This document shows positions 19,901-28,900 of a stretch of DNA of 64,000 nucleotides, piece by piece. The number at the start of each line of letters is the position of its first letter. The first letter of the stretch is position 1. Source of the stretch: Pyxidicoccus parkwaysis (lineage in GTDB: Bacteria; Myxococcota; Myxococcia; Myxococcales; Myxococcaceae); contig NZ_CP071090.1 of assembly GCF_017301735.1 (NCBI RefSeq), positions 4,640,001 through 4,704,000 of the forward strand. Direction: 5' to 3'. The notes beneath the pieces were generated by a model. It made no database searches. It saw only the letters and a program-made list of their open reading frames with translations, and had not been told where the DNA came from. Position numbers and translations under genes: made by a program.

Positions 19901-22900
19901 TGCATCCCGGGCGGCGTCACCTTCGTCAACTCGCCCAGTGGCCCGTGCTTGTATTCCCAAAGGTCCGTCGGGTTGCTCGTGTCCTTCCAGACCTTGGTGA
20001 CATTGCCTCCGGAGTCGTACGCGTACCGCGTCTCCGTGGTCTCCCCGTCCCTGCCGAAGCGCTCCTTCACCAGGAGCCCGCGCGGCCCGTAGAAGCGCTC
20101 CAGCATGCGCTCCGAGGGCTTTTTCACCGACTTGAGGCGTCCATCGCGCCGGTACTTCAACTCCGTGCGCTCGGGACTGCTTCCAGAGCCGAACGCCACC
20201 TCGGTGAGCAAGCCTTCCACGTACGTGTAGGCCGTGGGCGGCTGCCCCGCGGGCGACTCCTTCAGGAGCGTGCCTGCGGCATCGTAGGACCACGCATCCG
20301 TCAGTCCGCCCTGGGTGCGCGAGACGAGCTGCCCCAGGCTGTTGACGACCAGGGTCGCCTCACGCGCGGGCAGCGTCACCGGGGGCGAGGCGCTCACCGT
20401 TCCCCGCTGCGTCATGGTGACGGTCCGTCCCGTCCACGGCGTCTCGGTGATGTACTCGTACGAGTCCGTTCCCCGCTGCCACGTTTCGCGTTCCCCCAGC
20501 ACGCGGCCGCGGTCGTCGAACTTCGTCCGCTCCACCGTCAGGACGGAGGGACCACCGGGCTTGCCCAGCGTCTCCTCGGTGGACGTCACCTTCTGCAGCC
20601 AGTCACCCGCATACGCATACGTGGTGACCTGCGAGCTGTTCTGGGTGCTCGTCCCGCCGCCCGACACTGGCAGCTTGTCTTCGCGGACCTCCTTCAGCAA
20701 CTGCTTGCGGGCGTTGTAGTAGCGGTAAGTCTTGTAGCCCAGCGGGTCCGTCTCCTCGACGGCGCTGTTGGGCACCGTGCCATCGGCGCCGGGCTTGTCG
20801 GCCAGCTTGTACGCATACGTCCACTTCGCGCCCACCGGGTTTCCGGTGGTGGCCACCAGTTGCTTCGTCTTGAGCTGGCCGTAGACGTCGTACGTGTACT
20901 GCCACTCCTCGGCCGCATGCGGGCCCGTCTGGCGGATGACGCGTCCCTCGCCGTCCACGAAGTACTGAGTAATGGGCGCGGGGTTCTCCGCGTCGCCGGC
21001 CTCGTCCTTCCGGTAGAGGTTGCCCGCGGAGTCGTAATGGAACGTCGTCGTCTCCGTGGCGGTGCCCTCGGTGGGCTCGACGACGGTCTTCACCATGCCG
21101 CGCGCGTCGTAGGTGTACTGCCACGAGGCGCGCTCGCCCTCGACGAGGCGGACCTCCTCCAGCAGCCGTCCCGCGGCATCCTCGTACTGCTCGATGTGCT
21201 CGGTGCGCGTCGCGCTGCCACCCGTCCCAATGGTGCGGGTGAGGGTCATCTTCCTGCGGCCGGTCGCCGCGAAGGCAGCGTCGTCGTACGCGCGCTCTTC
21301 CCTCAGCTCGAGCTGCCCCGAGCCCGACTCCACCTTGCGCGTGTACAGCGTGAGGCGCCCCAGCACGTCGAAGTACTCGTAGTGCTCGTCCGTGCCCATG
21401 ACGTGGTCCTGCTTTCGCGTCACGCGACCGAGCACGTCGTACTCGAAGGTCGTGTTGACGCTGGCAACGCTCGCGCCGCCGGACAGGTTGCTCCGCACCC
21501 TGCGGGTGTGCCCGAGCGCGTCAGGGTCCAGGTCCAGTACGTGATTGGAGGCGTTGTTGCCGAACGCCCGGTAGAGGACGTCTCCCTGGAGGTTGCGCTG
21601 CACCTCCTCCGACGAGCGCTCGCCGCTGATGACTTCCGCGCCGGTGTAGTCCCAGAACACGGGCCGGCCGAGGAAGTCGTAGCCCATGCTCGTCAACAGC
21701 CCGTTGTGGTCCACCACCTGACGGGGACTGCCATTGGGCTCGAAGTCCAGGTACCGGGCTTCGTAACCACCCACGGGCCCCTCGGTGGTCCCCGCTTCGG
21801 TGATGCGAACGCCCGTCAGGCGGTTGGACGTGTCGTACTCGTACACGCGCTTCACGCCCACTGCGTCGGTGGTGCTCTCGAGCCGGCCGTTGTGCAGGTG
21901 GCTCAGCCGGACGGCCGTCCGCAGTTGCTCCGGAGGTCCGAAGGGCGTGAGCTCCCGCACGAAGAGGCCCTTCGAGGCGTCGTCGCCCGCGGTGACCTCC
22001 CACGTCTCCACCGTCTTCACGGGGTCCACCGAGCCGTTGAGCCGCTCCTCCACTTTCAGGCGCCGGTCGCCGGGCGTGTACGTGTACGTCCAGACCTGCG
22101 CGGGCTCGCCCTTGACGGAGTGGAACGTGACGCGGCCCACGCTGTCGTACCGCCAGTTCTCCTCGGCGCCGGTCTCCGCCTCCGTGAGGCTCTCGACGCG
22201 GCCGAACCGGTCATAGGTCACGAGCCGGGTCAGCGTTGCCAGGCCCCCCTTGCTCGAGGCCTGCGCGTTGGTGACGGTGATGCGCTGGGGCAGGCCCAGG
22301 GCGTTGGGCTCCGCGTAGGTAATCTGCTGGTTGAGCGCGTCCACCGCGGAGGCCACGACGCCCGAGCCATCAAGGGCGTACGAGACGTTGCCGGTATCCG
22401 TTGCCGTCGTGCCGTCGCTGTTGGTGACGGTGAAGCCCTGGATCCGGCCTTCTGACGTCACCCGCGTGCTGACGGACTGGGTGCCCGATTGAGAAGGCGT
22501 CACCTTCTGGTCGGCAATGCCGAACCGCTGGCTGTTCGCCCCCAGGTAGCTCAACTGGGTGAGGAACGTGCCCGAATGGACGCCCGGCGTCTCGACGGAG
22601 TCCGCCGGCTTCTCCGCCAACTGCACCGACTTCAGTCGATGAGACGGGTCGATGTCGTACTTGAGCTGGGCCTGGTTCGGCAGTGTCACCTGGTCCGGAG
22701 AGACCTGTCCGTCGTCGCGCCAGTGCGTCGTCTGCTCGGGGAGGTCCCCGACCTTCATCGACGTGACGCTGCCGTAGTCGGTCAGCGTGAACGCCATGTT
22801 CACGCCGTCCGGCCGCTTCACCTTGCGTTCCCCCCCCGACAGGTACGTGTAGACGAACGAGCCCGGCCCTTCGCCGGAGATGAGCGCACCGTCGATGACC

Positions 22901-25900
22901 TCGCGCTGCTGCACGTGCTCATAGGTCTTCGAGCTGCCGCTGCTCGAGTACGTGGCCACCCACTGGTCGAAGTACGGCAGGTCGCCCGTCGCGGGCGGCG
23001 TCTCGTCGGACGTGAGCTGGAGCCGCGCGCTGCGCAGCTCGTTCACCAGCCGCCACCGGGCGTACCCCGTCGCGTCGTCGGGGAGCCGCGCGTACTCGTA
23101 CTTCCAGGCCTGATGCGGGCTGCCCGTGCGGCGCACCGCGCGCAGCAGGTTGCCCGTCGAGTCGTGCTCGAACTCGACGCGGTGGATGGCCTTGCTCGCA
23201 CTCGGGCGCAGCGGATGCACGGGCACGTCCGAGCTCAGGTAGACGCCCACCGCGGACAGGCGCTTCAGGTTCTCCGACCGGGCCAGCAGCCGCAGCTTCG
23301 CCGAGGCGGTGTCCGCGAAGTCCTGGTACTCGAACACCAGCGTCACCAATCCTGGCGAGCGGGTGACGCGAGCCACGCGGTCCGAGTCCTCCTCGTAGGT
23401 GAGGGTCGTCCAGCCCTGCTTCGGGCTATCTGTCCCCGTGCCGTTGGAGAGCTCGGTCAGCACCCAGCGGCGCTGGTCCTCCGGGCCCGACTGCACCGAC
23501 TTCTCGTAGAACCGGTAGACGTGCCCGTTCTCGGTCGTGAACTCGGGCCCCTCCGGATACACCACGAGCGTTCCACCGTGGGACTTGTCCGAGTGACAGT
23601 CGCTCGCGGTCCGGAGCTCCGGATTGACGGTGTCGCACGACGGGAAGTCATACGACTGGCCGCTCAGCACGACGGTGTAGCGCCCGAGCTCCTCTTCCAG
23701 GACGAAGCCGTCGTAGTTGTGGGACCAGCCCGTGCCCAGCGCGGTGACGACATTGTTCTGGTTGTTGAAGGTGCGGGCGAACTGGAGGACCTCGCCCAGG
23801 TGGGGAATGGAGAAGTCCTCGTGGGTCATCCGCAGGTGGCCACCCGCGAGATTGACTCCCTGCACCACCGTCTGGCCGGCGGCCCTCGCGTTGACGAAGG
23901 TGTAGCGGCCCACCGGCTCGCCCAGCTTGAAGGTCAGCTTCTCACCCGGGCCCGAGGTGGCATCCGGCTGGATGACGAGGAAGAGCTCCCGGCCGCGCGA
24001 GTCCAGGTCCTCCATGCGGCCCACGTCGTTGGACAGCGGCAGCGCGAAGCGGCGCGCTCCGTTCACTCCGGACGTGTCGTATTGGATGAAGGGCTTGGTG
24101 ACGCGGGCGTGCTGTTGGTCGACGTACTCGACGACCTCGTAGCGACCCTTGCTCGCGTCGCTGCCTGCGACGTAGCGCAGCCGCGCTGCCTTGAGCAGCG
24201 TCTTGTCGTCACACACCGGCCCCTCACAGACGCGAATGACGCCCGTGGTGAGCTGCTCCGGCTCGATGGCGAAGTGCGCCATTGCCTTCACGGAGATGGG
24301 CCGCTCCGTCACCGGCGCCAGCGTCAGCCCCGCGCGCTTGAGCGACGGCGGAGCCGCCCCCGGCTGGGCCAGGGACTTCTCCACCGTGTCCACGCTTCCC
24401 GCCGTCACGAAGTCCGTGCGCGGAGAGATGCCGTGGAAGTTGAAGCGGTACAGCACGTTGTCCGCGTTCCCGCTCAGGTACAGCTCGAAGTAGAGGACGT
24501 CCGCCGCGGAGAGGACCTCGGCCAGGTATTCGCCGTCGCACGTGCCGCTGAGCTGCCGCGTCGTGCTGTTGAACTCCACCGGGCACTCGATGCCGAAGTC
24601 GTCCGTGCCCAGCCGCAGGCGGTACTCACCGTCCAGCGTGCCCGCGCGCCCCGGAGCCTTCGGCTCCTGCAGGTCGTTCATGAGGAACGTGTAGGCCACG
24701 TCATCGTCGGTGGCCGTGGCGTCCGGCCCCGCCAGGACAGTGCCTGCGTCGAGCACCGCGCCCCCATCCAGCCCCGCGCCATTCACTCCCGAGTGCGCGG
24801 TGATGGTGGTGTCCCCCATCGCGAGCACGCGGAACTCGTGCTCACGCGCCCGGTCGTACCGCTCCAGCGCGGTGCCGTCCGACTCGCGGTGGCGGTAGAC
24901 GTTCTTCAGGCCCAGCGCCCACTGGGGCATGCCCTTGAGGCCGCCGCCGGGCTCGTCATTGGGCTCGACGTTGCCGTCCTTGTCCTTGCACTCGCCCGGT
25001 ACGCAGAAGTCCGGAGGCGGCGCGTTCTGCTCCTCCGCCTGGAGGAAGCCGTCATCGTTGCGGTCCCGCTCGTACATCGGGTGGCCGACGACGTGCAGGT
25101 AGTAGTTCGCCCTCGGCAGCGAGCTGAACGCCACCCGCTCCCCGGACGCGTTCTGGTACACCAGCGAGGCCTGCACGGACGCGGTATGGCGACCCGGCCG
25201 CACGGGGAACGACATCACCGTCGGCTGCTCGATGGACGTCCCCGTCACCTGCAGCACGCGGCCCGCCAGAGGCGGCACGCCGGGCGGCACATCCACCACG
25301 CGCGGTGTCCCCTGGTCGCACCGGCCCAGCAGTCGCTGCGGTGACGTCGGCGGCAGCTCGGAGCAGAACACCTCCAGCTCCTCTCCCGGCGTGCCCAGGT
25401 CGCGAATCATCCCCGGCTCGCAGATGCCGCCGTCCGACAGCGTGCCCGCGTCCTGGCACCAGGCGCGCTCGTCGATACCGCCGTCACCGCCACCGTTCGC
25501 ACCACCGTCGACGCCGCCATCACTACCCGCATCGGGAACGCCCGCATCCGCGGGCTCCTTGAGCTGGCGCACGCGCCAGTGCGTGGTCACCTGGAGGAAG
25601 TCGTCCTTCGTCGTCGCGGAGCCGCCGTGGCGGATGAGGCTCGGCTTGGCCGGTGCCTGCACTCCTTCGGGGGTGATGCGCCGGGCGACGCGGACATCCA
25701 GCTCCGGCGGGAACAGCTTCACGTCCGCCGGGATGCCCAGCTCCGCCTGGGTGCACCGCGACAGCGTCATCTTCTCGCCGAACTCCATCACCTCCAGCGG
25801 GCCGCCAGCGGCCGTGTCCAACTGGCACGCGCCGGTGCTGTCACGCGCGATGCGGTTGATGGTGGGCACGGTGACGGTGTTCATGCCCGCGTAGCCCGTC

Positions 25901-28900
25901 GCGTGGTTCACCGCGAAGACGACGAGCCGCTCGCCCGGGTTGAGCCGCAGGTAGTTGGTCCGGTTGTCCCGGCAGTTGCCGTCGTAGTAGCCCTGCTCCT
26001 CCGGGCTCAGGCCACCGCTCTCCGGAGTGCCGAGCTTGCCCTCCAGCTCCCGGCACCGCGCCCGCGCCATCTGACGGATGCGCGCCGCGGGCCCCGTGCG
26101 CACGCGCGCATAGGTGCCGTGCGGACCTGTTCCCCCACCCTGCATGCACAGCGGCTCGTTGGGCTTGCCCTGCGCGAAGGTCGCGATGGGGTGCTCCAGG
26201 TCGTCCTCGCGGAAGAAGTGCACCTCCGTCGCGGTGACGTCCCGCACTGCGATGGTGTCGAACTCACCCGGCCGCTCGGACTTCGCGCTGTGCGCGGTGC
26301 TGCTGCACTCCATCTCCAGGGGCTCGCCCTGGCGGTCCACGAAGGTCAGGTTGCCGTACAGCATCCGCACATCCACGAGGATGTCGGCACGCGTGGTGCG
26401 GCCCGGGTACAGCCAGAAGCTCTCCGAGCAGACGGGGAACTGATTGATGGTGGGCGTGTAGTGCACCACCCCGTCCTCGCCCACGCGCTCCACCAACCGG
26501 GGCCCCGTCGGCACCTCGGTGCAGGAGATGCCCATCTCCCCGCCCATGAGTCCCGCCACGGGGATGCCGTAGCCGCCCGTGGGCCCCGTCGCGCCCGCGG
26601 AGCCGCTTCCCGGCCCGGTGAGCGTCACCCGCAGGTTCTGGAAGCGGATGGGGCTGTGAACCGCCTCGTCGTCCGCCTCGTTGAAGGTGTTCTGCGTGGT
26701 GCGCAGCTTCAGCGTCGCCTGGGGGCCGCCGCCCGCGTCCTGCGTCAGCTCCGCCTCCAGCTTCAGCACGCGGTGCGTGGACTTCGACAGGGCCGTCAGC
26801 GTCAGCTCCGTCTTGCCTGGCGGCAGGTCCACCTTCGGCTTCAGCGCGGCCTCGCCCTCGCCCCGAGCCTGCCACGTGCCCGTCTCGCCATCCGGCTCGG
26901 ACAAGTCGCCATCCGGCCCCTTCGCCGTCAGCGTGACCTGGACCGTCTCCGGGTTCTCCACGTCGTACGGGTCCGCCGACTCGAAGCGCGAGCGGAAGTC
27001 GAGCTCCAGCCGGTAGGGGAGCGTCACCGCCTTCTCCGTCGCGGGCTCGCCCACCGCGGGCACGGCCGGCGCGCGGAGCTCCATGACGAGCTGCCGCTCC
27101 AGCGGCGCGCGCACCGAGCCCATCACCGCGCCCGGCACCGCCAGGTTCATCATCGTGTCGAAGGCATTGAAGGCCGCCAGGTCCAGGTTGCTCCCCAGCT
27201 GGGCGTGCGCCTCGGACAGCACGAAGTTCGACACGAACTGCTTCCACAGCGGCTCCGACGCGTTGACCGGGCGCACGCGCTGGCGCAGCCCCATCATCCC
27301 GGCGCCACTGCCCTCCGGCGTCTCCGAGGTGCCCGCATCCGGGCTCAGCCCCAGCGCCGCCGCGATGGCCTTGTGCTGCTCCTCGTCGAGCGGCACGTAC
27401 CCCAGGAACTCCAGGGACGTGAGGCCCAGCGTACCCAGCGGCTGGAGGCGCTTGCCGTCGTCGCTCACCTGCGCGAAGCCCACGCGCTTGAGCACGTGGC
27501 GGCGCGGGTCATGGCCGAGCACCATGACCAGCCGGTGCGCGGGCAGGTTGGAGCGGTTGGGCAGCGACAGCGACGACACGGCCTTCTCCAGCCGCATCCC
27601 CGCGGGGCCAATCTGCCACAGCGCCCCCGGAGCGGCGCGGCCCTCCACGGGCAGCGGCAGCGCGTACGGCGCCACCTCGGTGGCCGTCACCAGTCCGCGC
27701 GTCGTCCCGTCCTCGAAGAAGAGCCCTCCAGCGGGCACATTCACCTCGAGCTCGGGCTGGCGACCGGCGAACCGCAGCGCCGTGTCGCCCAGCGAATCCA
27801 CCGCCTGGGAGGACGCCAGGTCCACCGGGGTGAGCGCCAGCGGCGCGTCCAGCGTGTCCCCCTCCTCGGTGACGACCAGCCGGCGCCGCACCGTGGGGAA
27901 GGAGCGCCCATCGGAGGTGAGGCCGCCCTCGTAGCGCAGCACCCTCTCTCCGCCGTGCGGCGCGAAGAGGGTCCAGTTGCCGTCGGGACCGGTGATGGTG
28001 GTGAGCCCCTGCTCTTCCATCGTCACCTTCACGCCGGACAGCGGGCGGTAGTCCGCATCCACCACGTACCCGCGCACCCGCGTCAGCGGACGGCGCACCG
28101 TGAAGTCGCTGGAGAACGTCCCGCTCATGCCCGGAGGCGTCTTCGCCTCGAGCCCGGACACCTCCACCATCAACCGAGCGCCTTCCGGCAGCGGGTCCCT
28201 GGCGATGAAGGAGAGCGTCTGCTCGCCTGGCGCCACGGAGAAGCTGCCCTTCAGCACCTCGCCGTTCGCGCGGACCTTGAAGTGGTCCGCCAACGTCACG
28301 CCGTCGGTCTTGATGGGCTTGTTGAAGGCCACGCTGACGAGCGAATCCGGCTCGACGCCCTGCTCGCCCGCGCGCGGTGCGACGCCGGTGACGGCCAGCG
28401 GCTCCTGGCTCGCATCACGGTAGTGCACCGTGACGCTGGCCGAGCCCATCATGCCCTGCGTCCCGCCATCGGGAATCTGCGTGTCCTCGGCGGTGACGCG
28501 GATGACGTTGTCCCCGAACTCCAGCGGGACTTCGGCCACATAGGTGTCGGTGTCCGAGTGCACCACGCCCGTGCCGATGAGCACCTCGCGCAGGGGAGCA
28601 CTGCTGCGGACCCGCGCACGCACCGTCACCTTGTTCGAGGGCGACTCGGTACCTGGCAGCGGATCGAGGATGGTGACCTCCGGGGCCGAGCTCCGCAGGG
28701 TCAGCCACACCTTCTTCACGGTGCGGTTGCCCGCCACGTCCACCGCGGTGACGGTGACTTCCTTGCGCGCGTTGGCCTGCAGCGGCACGAGCGCGCTGAA
28801 CGCACCGGCGATGACTCGCACGCGCGTTCCATCCACGAGCACCTCCACGAGGTGCGGGTCACCCACTACGCCGCGCAGCAGGTACGGTGCCTCCGACACG